Assembly (NCBI GenBank): GCA_958413895.1
Contig: CATYVQ010000016.1
Coordinates: 1-55,597, forward strand
Reading direction: 5' to 3'
DNA length: 55,597 bases
Source of the DNA: an uncultured Collinsella sp.
GTDB taxonomy: Bacteria; Actinomycetota; Coriobacteriia; Coriobacteriales; Coriobacteriaceae
Below, one piece after another: positions 1 through 8,756 of the stretch. The position numbers were made by a program, and so were the translations under genes. Each line of letters opens with the position of its first letter. Position 1 is the first letter of the stretch. The notes beneath the pieces are model-generated. The model saw only the letters and a program-made list of their open reading frames with translations, ran no database searches and was not told where the DNA came from.

Positions 1-403
1 AGACCGTGGCGCGGCCCGACTCGGCGTTCTGGACGGCGCGCGTCAGGTGGCGCGACAGGCCGTTGCCGTAGAAGATGTTGTCGCCGAGCACCAGGGCGCA
101 CGGCTCGCCGGCGATGAAGTCCCCGCCGATGGTGAACGCCTGCGCGAGGCCGTCGGGGCTCGGCTGCTCGGCGTAGGAGAGGTTAACGCCGTAGCGCGAG
201 CCGTCCCCGAGCAGGCGCTCGAAGTTGGGCAGGTCGGTCGGCGTGGAGATGACGAGGATGTCCCGGATGCCAGCCAGCATGAGGGTGCTAAGCGGGTAGT
301 AGATCATGGGCTTGTCGTAGACCGGCAGCAGCTGCTTGGAGGTCACGAGCGTGAGCGGGTACAGGCGCGTGCCGGACCCGCCGGCGAGGATGATGCCTTT
401 CAT
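1..403 (-). CDS. rfbA: Glucose-1-phosphate thymidylyltransferase, N-terminal part (runs off window)
   Basis: Translating the minus strand from the ATG at 403 gives MKGIILAGGSGTRLYPLT, the nucleotide-binding signature of RmlA/RfbA, followed by SKQLLPVYDKPMIYYPLS and later LGDNIFYG, both typical of the family. About 134 residues of a protein usually near 290 aa are present; the 3' end lies before position 1. RmlA joins dTTP and glucose-1-phosphate to dTDP-glucose, the first step toward dTDP-L-rhamnose. An AAGGA element lies 8 bases before the ATG. It is the last gene of the polysaccharide operon visible here, 66 bases after the flippase gene, and implies that rmlBCD-type genes follow outside the window. 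This fits the rhamnosyltransferase-like GT2 upstream. Confidence 0.93.
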   Translation of the reverse strand, partial: MKGIILAGGSGTRLYPLTLVTSKQLLPVYDKPMIYYPLSTLMLAGIRDILVISTPTDLPNFERLLGDGSRYGVNLSYAEQPSPDGLAQAFTIGGDFIAGEPCALVLGDNIFYGNGLSRHLTRAVQNAESGRATV

Positions 404-469
404 TGTGCTATTCCTTTCCAAGTTGAGTCATTGAGTGTCTTTTCCAGAACAGTCGCGCTGCGCATCTGC

Positions 470-1888
470 TCATTTCCCTCGAGTAAGCACTCGCTTGGTC
501 AGGGCAAGCATGTCTCGCGCCGAATGCCTGTTCAGTACCAAATAAGCTACGTAAAGCGCCAAATATCCCACGACGGCAACAAGCGCGGGCGCGCAAAGCG
601 CTAGCGCCACAAACGCGGCGGTGAGCACGACCTCTTCGATAGGAGCGGGTGTTGCGGAAACCCCAATTTTTGAGTTCAAGTGCCGTTCCGACCAAAGGGA
701 CCGGCAAACGATGCATGCGACCGTGCCAAGTAGGACGGCATCGAGCGATCCGATCACGTAAACGCCAATGGTGCAAAGCGCTATGCTGCCCGCTAGCGTG
801 CAAAGGTTCACCTTGAGGAGCGTACGCTCCTCCCTCAGGACCTTGAAATACGTGGTGCAGCACAGGTTCATCTTCGTGTCGAACACGCAGACGGGCAGCA
901 GAATCGCGAAATAGTGCATGGTGTTGGCGTATTGCGGAAGCCAGAGGGACAGCACCCATGCCATCGGGAAATAAAGAAGATAGACCACAGGAAACGTCAC
1001 CTCCATCATGTCGCGAACGAAGCAGTAGAAAGCTCTTCGTTCTCCCTCGGTGCCCTGCCTAAGCGCCGGGAACAGCACCATGCTCGCCTGCGATACGAAG
1101 GTGATGAAGAAGTTCACCATCGAGAGCCAGAACGACACGCGCCCGAAGGCCTCAATTCCCCAGGCGTTGTCTACCAGCGCGCGCGCAACACCCAGGACGA
1201 GCATCGAGGCCACGTTCGATATCATCAGCGCGAAGCCGACCTTCATACTCAAAAGGCTCAGCCTGGCGGCCTCCGTCAAGGACAGCGCCCCGGCCGCGAA
1301 GAAATCACGGGATCGAACGATGCAATAGGCCAGCGAACAGGCTTTCGAAATTAGATAGGCGAAGACGTAGGCCTCGAAATCAGGGACCCGGATAAATACC
1401 ATCACGAGGATGATGGCCAGGAACACCAGGCGGTCGATCATGGTGGAATACGAGAAGAGCTTGGTCTCGTTCATCGACTGAAAGATATAGCCAAGGAATC
1501 CGGCAAGGTTATAGAGCACGGTATAGAGGGCGAACGCCAGTAGGACGAACGAGCGCTGCGCTTCGGGCGCCCAAACAACAGCGATGACGGTGATGAAGGC
1601 GGCCACGACGAGCTGGAATGCCATGCCGAAGCGGAACTGAGAGTTCACAGCGCGCTTGTCTATCTCGCTTCTCGTGTTACCGCCCTCGATGAGGTAGATA
1701 CCGTCGTTGAGACCGAGCATGAAGAAGCCAGAGTAGCCCGCGTAAAAAATAAACAGCTGCCAATATCCGTACGTCTCGACGCCGAGCACCTTCGGCACGA
1801 GCAGTGACATAGCGACGCTCGCCAAGAACGAGATGCCCTGGGCCGCGAACGCGACAACCATGTTGCCCGCCAGAGACCTATAGTTCAT
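470..1888 (-). CDS. Wzx-type polysaccharide flippase (MOP/MATE-like)
   Basis: The 472-aa protein is hydrophobic throughout, with about 12-14 predicted membrane helices and the N-terminal pattern of polysaccharide exporters (AAQGISFLASVAMSLLVPKV, then YGYWQLFIFYAGY). Length and topology match Wzx flippases, which move undecaprenyl-linked repeat units across the membrane. The specific substrate cannot be read from the sequence. The ATG overlaps the end of the upstream acyltransferase gene by 11 bases, so the two are probably translationally coupled. It lies directly before rfbA. A different MOP exporter role is unlikely given the surrounding glycosyltransferases and polymerase. Confidence 0.88.
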   Translation of the reverse strand: MNYRSLAGNMVVAFAAQGISFLASVAMSLLVPKVLGVETYGYWQLFIFYAGYSGFFMLGLNDGIYLIEGGNTRSEIDKRAVNSQFRFGMAFQLVVAAFITVIAVVWAPEAQRSFVLLAFALYTVLYNLAGFLGYIFQSMNETKLFSYSTMIDRLVFLAIILVMVFIRVPDFEAYVFAYLISKACSLAYCIVRSRDFFAAGALSLTEAARLSLLSMKVGFALMISNVASMLVLGVARALVDNAWGIEAFGRVSFWLSMVNFFITFVSQASMVLFPALRQGTEGERRAFYCFVRDMMEVTFPVVYLLYFPMAWVLSLWLPQYANTMHYFAILLPVCVFDTKMNLCCTTYFKVLREERTLLKVNLCTLAGSIALCTIGVYVIGSLDAVLLGTVACIVCRSLWSERHLNSKIGVSATPAPIEEVVLTAAFVALALCAPALVAVVGYLALYVAYLVLNRHSARDMLALTKRVLTRGK

Positions 1889-2513
1889 GCCTATCCCCTA
1901 GCTCATCCAGCAGCTCCCCAATGGAGTGCTCGTCTAGCGGACGATAGAGCTGTTCGATATGCGTTTGCACGAAACTCATATCCACCTTCGAGTAGTCGAG
2001 TGCGAGGAGCTGATCGATGACGTCCTGGCTGAAGCGTTTCTTGATAGGTTTTGCCGGCACACCCCCAACGATCGTGTAAGGTTCCACGTCCTTGGTGACG
2101 ACTGCTCCTGCTGCTACGATCCCTCCCCGGCCTATATGGACGCCGTCCAAGATGGTCGCGCCGTAGCCAATCCAAACGTCTTCTTCGACGACGATACCGC
2201 CGTTACCGCATGCCTCATCGTAAGTTTCCTCCAAGACAAAGCGGCGCAGAGGAAACGTCGTGAAATGGTCGATGGGATGGTTGTCGTGAATAACGAAAGT
2301 CACATTTGGCGCAATCGAACATAATTCGCCAATGGCGAGCTTGGGCTGCTTGGACGCCGTAAGAACGTTGATTTCCCCGTAGGAGTAATCGCCAATTGTG
2401 ACATTGTCGAGCCCGATTGCCCAACGCCCGAGTTGTGTTCTGTTATGCCCATTGGCTTTGGCCCACTTCAAAGAAGCGGTTAAATGTCTAATTTTCGTTC
2501 GGATTCCTATCAT
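1878..2513 (-). CDS. Hexapeptide-repeat acyltransferase (CatB/XAT-like)
   Basis: This 211-aa protein has left-handed beta-helix hexapeptide repeats (VTIGDYSYGEINVLTA, VWIGYGATILDGVHIGRGG, IVAAGAVVTKDVEPYTIVGG) and the FVIHDNHPIDHFTTFP block seen in xenobiotic-type O-acetyltransferases, where the loop His is catalytic. It ends with the usual GVPAKPIKKRF. The likely role is O- or N-acetylation of a sugar in the repeat unit. It lies between the polymerase and flippase genes. The acceptor cannot be inferred. It is intact, unlike the other acyltransferase at 5424-5974, and could partly substitute for it. Confidence 0.87.
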   Translation of the reverse strand: MIGIRTKIRHLTASLKWAKANGHNRTQLGRWAIGLDNVTIGDYSYGEINVLTASKQPKLAIGELCSIAPNVTFVIHDNHPIDHFTTFPLRRFVLEETYDEACGNGGIVVEEDVWIGYGATILDGVHIGRGGIVAAGAVVTKDVEPYTIVGGVPAKPIKKRFSQDVIDQLLALDYSKVDMSFVQTHIEQLYRPLDEHSIGELLDELGDRHEL

Positions 2514-2531
2514 ATGAAGCCCTAAGTTTTA

Positions 2532-3596
2532 TTAAACCAATATTGAATTGCTGGTAAGGAGCGGAACTAACACCGTGTTTAGGTTCATGCTCATCAAGAC
2601 CAACAACGTGACGCCCATGAGGGCAATGCCCAAAAGACAAGCAACGCCAAACAAGTCAGCCTGCTCTTTTCGGATGTTGCTACCCCCGGCGCAGCCAACC
2701 GAGTTGACCGCAACAAGGTAATAAATCAAGAATTGCGAAGTCTCTATGCGGTAGATGTCGGATGCAACGCCAACGAGGGGAATCAATGCGAGACAAAAAA
2801 GGTTCGCATTTAGAATCACCCGGACGGCATTCGAATCTCCCCTGGTCTTTTTCAAATAAAGGCCAAACGCCATCCAAGCAAGAGAAGGAACGGCCAGACG
2901 AATAACATTGGCAAATCCAGAGCCGTCAACGCCGCCAACCATATTAAGTCGTGCGGAGACGCCCAGAAGAGTTGCAATTTGAGTCAGTAAACTGGTTCGT
3001 GTCACCACAATTAGGCAAAGAAAAACAAGAATGCACAACTTTCGAGCGTCACGATGCGATAGCTCTTTGGCAAATAGCAGCAATACAAAGAAGAGAACAG
3101 CCGCATGGAAGCTGAAACCAATTAAACATGCAAAAAAGAAAACAGCCGCTTTTTTCTTCAGACCACCTTTGGCCTTTGATACATAGAGATATCCAATCAG
3201 AACAAAGGAGATGGCAAGTGAAAACCTAAGCTGTACTGTATCCATGCAAAAAGGGAAAATCGAATACAGGGCCAAAAACAAACCTGGCCTCTTCGTTAAA
3301 TTCCAGCCGCATAGACCAATAGAGACTAGATAGAAAGTTCCGACGAGCAGCTTCAACTGAAATAGCGTCGCGCCGCAATCCGATAAGAACTTGATTAACA
3401 GACTGTAACCAATTCCCTTGTCCTGCGCTAAAGTCGGGTTCATCAAATGCAGGCTGTAGTTGAAATCGTCAGCCAGTCCATTGCTGAAAACGAATACAAA
3501 CCAAAGAAAAATCAAAAGGGCGAGGAAGGGTACTTTGCTCTTCTGGAACACCAATGCCGTTAAATCAAGAACAAGGAGGCCAGCCACAAGAATCAT
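2532..3596 (-). CDS. EpsG-like Wzy polysaccharide polymerase
   Basis: The 354-aa multi-spanning membrane protein shows the EpsG pattern: a short N-terminal helix, an extracytoplasmic DFNYSLHLMN segment, a GIGYSLLIKFLS block, then the FPFCMDTVQLRFSLAISF motif with a conserved Arg, followed by repeated hydrophobic helices. EpsG/Wzy proteins polymerise lipid-linked repeat units outside the membrane. The gene is visibly richer in A+T than its neighbours, common for polymerase genes in exchangeable polysaccharide loci. Its ATG overlaps the upstream GT2 stop (ATGA). Sequence divergence in this family is high, so the assignment relies on topology, motif and context. Confidence 0.8.
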   Translation of the reverse strand: MILVAGLLVLDLTALVFQKSKVPFLALLIFLWFVFVFSNGLADDFNYSLHLMNPTLAQDKGIGYSLLIKFLSDCGATLFQLKLLVGTFYLVSIGLCGWNLTKRPGLFLALYSIFPFCMDTVQLRFSLAISFVLIGYLYVSKAKGGLKKKAAVFFFACLIGFSFHAAVLFFVLLLFAKELSHRDARKLCILVFLCLIVVTRTSLLTQIATLLGVSARLNMVGGVDGSGFANVIRLAVPSLAWMAFGLYLKKTRGDSNAVRVILNANLFCLALIPLVGVASDIYRIETSQFLIYYLVAVNSVGCAGGSNIRKEQADLFGVACLLGIALMGVTLLVLMSMNLNTVLVPLLTSNSILV

Positions 3597-4447
3597 TTTG
3601 AAGACACTCCCGTTCTTGGCGTTCCCATACGGCTCTGCAAGCCATCGACAATTCCATGCATAAGCCTCGATATCTTTGAAGCCTTATTGTCTTCTAGCAA
3701 TAGAGCCTTGAAGAATTCCTTCGATATTTCTCGCACGCACTCTGCGCTGCTAATTTCACCCTTCTTCGCCAATAGAATCTTGTTTCTGGCTATGTAGTAT
3801 TTGCGAAAACTGCTGTGGTTGGTGATGTGAATTACCTTGCCGAGAATCCGGACGCACCGCATGTCTCCAAGTTCATGGGACAGCGAAGTCGCAGGGTCAA
3901 TGACCACGCGATAGCCGGCTCTACGAAGTCGAATGCAGAAATCGCGATCAACGCTGTCGATGAACAATGCCTCGTCGAAACCGCCGATCTTCCTCCAGGC
4001 ATCAATGCTCGTCAACGACGCGCTGGTAATCGTCCATTCGACCTCGTAGGGCCCGTCTTGCGGCAAATCGTAATATCCCTCGTTACCCGCGTAAGAAATC
4101 CAAGGTGCCGCAATCCCAACGTCTTTGGCCAAATGCGCCGCCAGCTTCTCCACCAAGCCATCTTCGCATACCGAGTCCTGATCGAGCGTCAATACGGCGG
4201 TGCAGCGCTTCTCGTCTGCGGCAGTACATCCCATGTTGAGAGCGGCCGCAATGCCTTTGTTCTCCCCCAGGGGAACAAAAATGGCATTGTCATATTCACG
4301 GCAGAGCGCTTCCACCCCGCTCGTCTCATTTGAACCGTTGTCCACGACAAAAACGTGTTCCACCTGTTCGGCTACAGCGGACAGACATTCCGAAAAGCGC
4401 GCAAGTTCCGGGTTGTAGGTAACGATGCAGGCCGCAATGCCCCTCAT
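3593..4447 (-). CDS. GT2 glycosyltransferase, rhamnosyltransferase-like
   Basis: This 284-aa GT-A protein begins GIAACIVTYNPELARF, followed by VFVVDNGSNET and LTLDQDSVCEDGL, the nucleotide-sugar and metal-binding (DxD-like DQD) motifs of rhamnosyltransferases of the RfbF/WbbL type. SVDRDFCIRLRRAGYRV matches the conserved ED/RD acceptor-site segment. It probably adds L-rhamnose or a similar sugar to the lipid-linked unit, in line with rfbA downstream. The ATG at 4447 overlaps the previous stop as TGATG and has AGGAGG 5 bases upstream; a TTG codon just before it is a weaker start. Donor specificity is inferred from similarity of motifs. Confidence 0.88.
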   Translation of the reverse strand: MRGIAACIVTYNPELARFSECLSAVAEQVEHVFVVDNGSNETSGVEALCREYDNAIFVPLGENKGIAAALNMGCTAADEKRCTAVLTLDQDSVCEDGLVEKLAAHLAKDVGIAAPWISYAGNEGYYDLPQDGPYEVEWTITSASLTSIDAWRKIGGFDEALFIDSVDRDFCIRLRRAGYRVVIDPATSLSHELGDMRCVRILGKVIHITNHSSFRKYYIARNKILLAKKGEISSAECVREISKEFFKALLLEDNKASKISRLMHGIVDGLQSRMGTPRTGVSSK

Positions 4448-5424
4448 CAACGCCTCCTTAGGGCGACAATGAGGTTCACAAGGCTAATTTTCTCGTTGGC
4501 CATCGGCCCCTTCTTAATCAATTGCGCTATAAGCGGAAGCGGCTTTCGCTTTTCCATGGCATTAACGGCAACCTCGCGTGCCGCAATCTCCTCATCGAGT
4601 CGGTCAAGCGTACCGGAATCCAGCTCGTTGGCGCAGTACTTTCTACATGCCTCAATATGCTTGAGCTGATGCCTTCTGCCTTTAATGTGCTGCTCGGGGT
4701 TTGACAGTCTCGACTTCAGAGAATAGGTGGGCGTGGACGCGTTGCTCCTGTGAACCCTGTGCAGGACAAGTGCCTTTCCGCCGACGCGGTAAAATCCTCC
4801 CTTGGCCGCCGCGAAGAGCCCGAGCGGCGAATCGTACACGAGGTCCTCGCGCTCGATGATGGGAGTCATTTCATCCATAAAGGAGCGCTTCACGCCAAGC
4901 GTCAGGCCGCTACTAAGCATAGATGAAACTTGCTGGTCGAATTCAACCTTCCATACCCCCTTCTCCGTGCGCCTGAGCGAGGTCTGAAAGGTGTTGTCAG
5001 GTCTGTCGTCCTGGTCGATGATCGTCGTGTCGCATGAAACGACGAGCGCGTCCTCGTGCCTTTCGAACACAGCCATCATCTCGGATATCTTGCTATCCGC
5101 CCAAACGTCGTCTTGGTCGGAGAAGAAGACGACGTCACCCTTCGCGAGCGAGCATCCCTTGAGGTAGTTGCCAACGAATCCGAGGTTCTTCTCGTTGCGA
5201 TAGATCCTCCATGTGTCCGTCAGGCCATGCTCATCAATGTACGCATCGATGTATTCCGGCGTGCCGTCGCTCGAACAGTCGTCGACAATCACCACCTCAT
5301 CGGCCTGTCGCCCCTGCGAAACAATCGAGTCAAGCTGCTCCCGAAGAAACTGCCTGCCGTTGTACGTAGCCATGACGATGGTGGCCGTCATTTCCCTGTG
5401 GCTAACGCCTTCCATATTAGCCAT
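4447..5424 (-). CDS. GT2 glycosyltransferase
   Basis: The 325-aa GT-A transferase has ATIVMATYNGRQFLREQLDS, VVIVDDCSSDGT and VVFFSDQDDVWADSKI, the standard GT2 donor and metal-binding motifs. The reading frame stays open upstream to 5598, but that extra 58 residues is the wrong frame of the preceding acyltransferase gene. The chosen ATG at 5424 overlaps the acyltransferase stop (TGATG); an internal ATG at 5388 that starts MTATIVMATYNG is an alternative. It adds a sugar to the repeat unit on the cytoplasmic face; the sugar is not deducible. Confidence 0.87.
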   Translation of the reverse strand: MANMEGVSHREMTATIVMATYNGRQFLREQLDSIVSQGRQADEVVIVDDCSSDGTPEYIDAYIDEHGLTDTWRIYRNEKNLGFVGNYLKGCSLAKGDVVFFSDQDDVWADSKISEMMAVFERHEDALVVSCDTTIIDQDDRPDNTFQTSLRRTEKGVWKVEFDQQVSSMLSSGLTLGVKRSFMDEMTPIIEREDLVYDSPLGLFAAAKGGFYRVGGKALVLHRVHRSNASTPTYSLKSRLSNPEQHIKGRRHQLKHIEACRKYCANELDSGTLDRLDEEIAAREVAVNAMEKRKPLPLIAQLIKKGPMANEKISLVNLIVALRRR

Positions 5425-5974
5425 CAGCAGCCCCGAACTTCTGTGGTGCGCCGCTGCAAAATCAAGGAATCGCTGGGAAACACGCCTTTCACGATGCTTC
5501 CCAGCGCGACCACCGAGTTCGACCCGATTTTCGTTCCTCGAAGGATTATCGTTCCCGCGCCTATCCAACAGTTTCCTCCAATCTCCACCGGAGACCATTC
5601 AAAGGAGTCCTATTTGAGGGGCCCTCCCTGAAGGTATGGTCGTGGTCATAATCGAGGACGTTTGGTCCGAACGCTGTGCCAGCGCCGATAGTTTCCGCGT
5701 CATGGCAGATGACCATGCAGTTGTAGTTGATGCGGACGTTGTCGCCGATTGCAAGGTTCGAGCCTTTTCTCGCCTTAATCTTGCTTCCGCTGTGGATTTG
5801 GGAAGTGCTCCCGATATTGACTTTCGAGCTCTGGTTGAAGTCGCAAACCACATTGGGTGAAATCCTTTGGATCGCGCCTTTGACGTGAAGGCTTCCCATC
5901 AGCCGGATTTTCCAAACCGCTATCCTTAAAAATGTCCATGCAAAGCTGATAACGTTGTTTACCGCTCTCCTCAA
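5424..5974 (-). pseudogene. Hexapeptide acyltransferase with a one-base frameshift
   Basis: From a TTG start at 5974 (AAGGAGG 7 bases upstream, TTGA overlap with the GT4 stop) the frame reads hexapeptide repeats (SKVNIGSTSQIHSGSKIKAR, LAIGDNVRINYNCMVICH) up to AFGPNVLDYDHDHTF. It then hits a stop shortly after 5580. The other frame continues the same fold: WSPVEIGGNCWIGAGTIILR, GTKIGSNSVVALGSIVKGVF, ending at a TGA at 5424-5426. Restoring one T in the TTT run (plus-strand AAA at 5601-5603) joins both halves into exactly 183 codons plus stop. Intact, it would be a maltose/galactoside-type O-acetyltransferase of the polysaccharide pathway. It may be a true pseudogene, a phase-variable tract or a sequencing error. 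Confidence 0.85.
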
Positions 5975-7086
5975 CGGCGCGCCTCCTTCGCTTCTTCCGC
6001 AGCCGCCATTTCCTTCAGGTAGCGCTCGACGATTATCTGCCTGTCGAACTTCCTCTCGACCTTTCTCCTGCCGTTCAGGCCCATCTCCCTTTTCTCGGCA
6101 TAGGGCAGGGCAAGAAAATTCTCGATTTTTGAGATAAGGTCTTCCGCGTCTCTCTGCTTTACGACGAAGCCATTGACGCCGTCATCCACGACCTCCCTGC
6201 ACCCAGGCCGGTTCGTCGTGATGATCGGTCTGCCGCAGGCGCAGCTCTCTAGCAGCACATTCGACATCCCCTCCGGATAGAAAGTGGGATGCACCGTGCA
6301 GCTCGACACGGCATGCATCTCCCGAACGTCTTTTACGCTTCCGTGGTAGATGACGACGCCGCCTTTCTCGCAAGCCTCGAGGGAGCCTCTGTATTCGTCC
6401 TCACAGCTGCCGCAGACATGAAATTCCGTATGGGGGTATTTGCTTCTGATTTGTTTAGCGGCTTCGAGGTATTCCTCTATACCCTTTTCCCGCATAACGC
6501 GGGCGAAGTAGAAGAAACGTGTGGTTCCGTCGTCTTCCGGATAATCCAAAACCTGGAACCGCTGAAGATTCACCCCGGAGCCTGGCAGCAACTCACAACG
6601 CCCCGCAACGACTCCCTTAGAGAGCATAAAGTCCCTGTTTGCCTCATTTTGGAAGAAGACGACCTGGGACTTTTTCAGCCCAAGCTTGTAGAGCCTAAGA
6701 GTCAGCTTCTGAAGCGGCCCCTCGTTCTCGACCGCCGTCCCCAACCCTGTGACGTTCACGAGATACGGGATGCCCAAACGCCCGCACAGAATGCCGCCGT
6801 ACACGTTGGGCTTTATCGTGTACGTGAACACGATGTCCGGCTGCACCTCTTTGAGCGCCTTGCGATAAAAAAGTACCAGCTTCAAATCATCCACGGGGTT
6901 GGTGCCTCGGCGGTTCAAGAACGGGCAGGCGATGAAGGTCGCCCCGAGCTTCTCAATTTCAGAAACAAATTCGCCGTTCGGTACACAGAAAAATACTTTA
7001 TGGCCATCTCGAGCGAGTTTTTCAATCAACTCGGCTCTGAACTGAAACAATCCCTCATCTTTGTTAGCAAGAATCAAAACTTTCAA
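5971..7086 (-). CDS. GT4 family glycosyltransferase
   Basis: The 372-aa GT-B enzyme starts KVLILANKDEGLFQFRAEL, has the N-terminal acceptor domain block PDIVFTYTIKPNVYGG, and a C-terminal donor domain with FFYFARVMREKGIEEYLEAA and the EX7E region PEGMSNVLLESCACGRPIIT of retaining GT4 enzymes. The likely start is the TTG at 7086, one base after the ATP-grasp stop and preceded by GGAAGGG; the frame is open a further 14 codons upstream but that lies inside the previous gene. Similar proteins transfer GalNAc-type sugars to lipid-linked oligosaccharides (PglA-like), a plausible second step after the PglC-type transferase. Confidence 0.88.
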   Translation of the reverse strand: MKVLILANKDEGLFQFRAELIEKLARDGHKVFFCVPNGEFVSEIEKLGATFIACPFLNRRGTNPVDDLKLVLFYRKALKEVQPDIVFTYTIKPNVYGGILCGRLGIPYLVNVTGLGTAVENEGPLQKLTLRLYKLGLKKSQVVFFQNEANRDFMLSKGVVAGRCELLPGSGVNLQRFQVLDYPEDDGTTRFFYFARVMREKGIEEYLEAAKQIRSKYPHTEFHVCGSCEDEYRGSLEACEKGGVVIYHGSVKDVREMHAVSSCTVHPTFYPEGMSNVLLESCACGRPIITTNRPGCREVVDDGVNGFVVKQRDAEDLISKIENFLALPYAEKREMGLNGRRKVERKFDRQIIVERYLKEMAAAEEAKEARR

Positions 7087-7087
7087 G

Positions 7088-8098
7088 CTAGAGTGTTCCC
7101 TTCCCACATGAAGTCGCACTCGTCTCAATGCGCATACAATGCAACTCGTTGTACTTCATCATCACGATGCCTTCGTCGTAGGCCCCGATGCGTGGCTCGT
7201 TGGCGATGCCGTTCAGGTTGTTGACAATCATCTCGACGTGGTCGCAGCCCGCCTCGTAAGCATGCGGGTAGCCGCCGCCGAAGCGCGGGTTGACCTCCGA
7301 GATGTAATACTCGCCGCCTATATCGAAGATATCGATGTCAACCTGGCCCCTGAAGCCTGTCTCCTTTACGAATCTCTCAATCAGATCGAACAACTCTTGG
7401 TCCTTGAACGAGACGGCTTTGTCGGTCTCGCCGGCGCGCATCTTTAGTTTCTTCTTGGTGAAGATAGAGACGACTTCACCGCTGACTATATCCACGTAGA
7501 CGTCGGCGCCGATCTCCTGGCCGTCGAGAAATTCCTGGATCATGAGCCCCTCACCCTGGGCGAGCATTAGGTCGAGGTAGTCGGCATCCGAGACCTTAGA
7601 GATAGCGAGACTCGCGCTGCCCCTGGCGGGCTTCACGAACACGGGGAACCCGACCTCGCCGCATTCGAGGGCCCGGTGGAACTCGCCGCGGTCCATCCAG
7701 GAGCGTGCGCAGCGGTAGCCGTGGGAGGAGAGCCACTTGAACATCTCGAACTTGTCGAGCGCGAGCTCACAAAGGTCGTAGGAGGATCCGATGACCGTGG
7801 TCCCCACGGCCTCGAAACGACCTGCGTTCTTCGCGAGCAGAGAGAGCTCGGGGTCGATGAGAGAGAGAACCCCTTTGACGTCGTTGTCTCTGCAGATTCC
7901 GAGTATGACGTCGAGGTATCCCTCGTCGTTCATACTCGGTACGATGAAGTGCTCGTCGGCATCGTAGATGGCGGGTGCGTACTCACTCATGTCGGTAGCG
8001 AGCACTCTGCCGCGGCCCGCGAGCGAGCGTTTGAAGTACTGCACGACCTTATCGCGCGTTCCCGCGCTCAGGATGAGGATGTTGGTTCCGTTACTCAT
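7088..8098 (-). CDS. ATP-grasp ligase in polysaccharide locus
   Basis: The 336-aa protein has a Rossmann-like N-terminus (NILILSAGTRDKVVQYFKR, then TDMSEYAPAIYDADEH), a central FPVFVKPARGSASLAI ATP-binding strand, and the C-terminal metal/ATP site QVDIDIFDIGGEYYISEVNP with the conserved E-N pair, followed by RFGGGYPHAYEAG. This is the carbamoyl-phosphate-synthase-like ATP-grasp fold, which makes amide or peptide bonds through acyl-phosphate intermediates. It sits between the initiating transferase and GT4 genes and overlaps the PglC-type gene by 8 bases. I infer it attaches an amino acid or similar acid to an aminosugar made by the adjacent dehydratase/aminotransferase pair, but no substrate is visible. 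Confidence 0.85.
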   Translation of the reverse strand: MSNGTNILILSAGTRDKVVQYFKRSLAGRGRVLATDMSEYAPAIYDADEHFIVPSMNDEGYLDVILGICRDNDVKGVLSLIDPELSLLAKNAGRFEAVGTTVIGSSYDLCELALDKFEMFKWLSSHGYRCARSWMDRGEFHRALECGEVGFPVFVKPARGSASLAISKVSDADYLDLMLAQGEGLMIQEFLDGQEIGADVYVDIVSGEVVSIFTKKKLKMRAGETDKAVSFKDQELFDLIERFVKETGFRGQVDIDIFDIGGEYYISEVNPRFGGGYPHAYEAGCDHVEMIVNNLNGIANEPRIGAYDEGIVMMKYNELHCMRIETSATSCGKGTL

Positions 8099-8756
8099 CG
8101 GTTGCTTTCCCCCTTGCGATCTCGCGGGACCTGATTTCCGCGAAGTTGTCTTCAGTTGCGGCGGTATTGTCCGAGACGTCGCTACGGCTCAGCGCCTTGC
8201 CGATCGTCCTCAGGAAGATGTGAACGTCATTGGCGAGGTCGATGCTCTCCACATACTTAACGTCGAGCTCAAAGCGCTCGCCCCACTTGAGGGAGTTGCG
8301 CCCGTTGACCTGCGCGAGGCCGGTGAGACCGGGTCGCACGCAGTGGCGGAGCCTCTCGCGGTCGCTGTAGTAGGGCAGGTACTCGACTAGAAGCGGCCTC
8401 GGCCCGATGATCGCCATGTCGCCCCTCACGATGTTGAACACCTCGGGCAGCTCGTCCAAACTCGTGGAGCGCAGCGCACGGCCGAACTTCGTCAAGCGCC
8501 GCTCGTCGGGCAGCAGGTTTCCGTCGGCGTCACGCTCGTCGGTCATCGTGCGAAACTTATATAGGTTGAACACCTTCTCGTCGCGGCCGGGGCGCGGCTG
8601 GCGGAACAGCACAGGACTGCCCAGTTTTACGTGCACCAGAATTGCCACGATCGCCAGTACCCACCAGAAGAGAATAAGCAGGACAAGAGACAGACACAGG
8701 TCAATGACTCGCTTGCCATATCGCTGATAGAACGTCTCGTTACCAAGCCTACTCAA
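8091..8756 (-). CDS. Initiating sugar-phosphate transferase (PglC/EpsL type)
   Basis: The 221-aa monotopic phosphoglycosyl transferase has one N-terminal membrane helix (about residues 17-40), the basic GSPVLFRQPRPGRDEKVF segment, KFRTMTDERDADG, the catalytic Asp-Glu in TSLDELPEVFNIVRGD, GPRPLLVEYLPYYS and RPGLTGLAQVNGRN. It moves a sugar-1-phosphate from a UDP-sugar to undecaprenyl phosphate, starting the repeat unit. The short form without extra N-terminal helices, next to PglE- and PglF-type genes, suggests a di-N-acetylated or amino-dideoxy sugar as first residue. The start is a TTG overlapping the aminotransferase stop region by 8 bases, with only a weak AGG ribosome-binding element. Confidence 0.92.
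   Translation of the reverse strand: MSRLGNETFYQRYGKRVIDLCLSLVLLILFWWVLAIVAILVHVKLGSPVLFRQPRPGRDEKVFNLYKFRTMTDERDADGNLLPDERRLTKFGRALRSTSLDELPEVFNIVRGDMAIIGPRPLLVEYLPYYSDRERLRHCVRPGLTGLAQVNGRNSLKWGERFELDVKYVESIDLANDVHIFLRTIGKALSRSDVSDNTAATEDNFAEIRSREIARGKATDE

Noticed and set aside
5427..5598. An N-terminal extension of 58 residues on the GT2 at 4447-5424
   Set aside because: It is the wrong frame of the hexapeptide acyltransferase; the proper frame there shows clear hexapeptide repeats.
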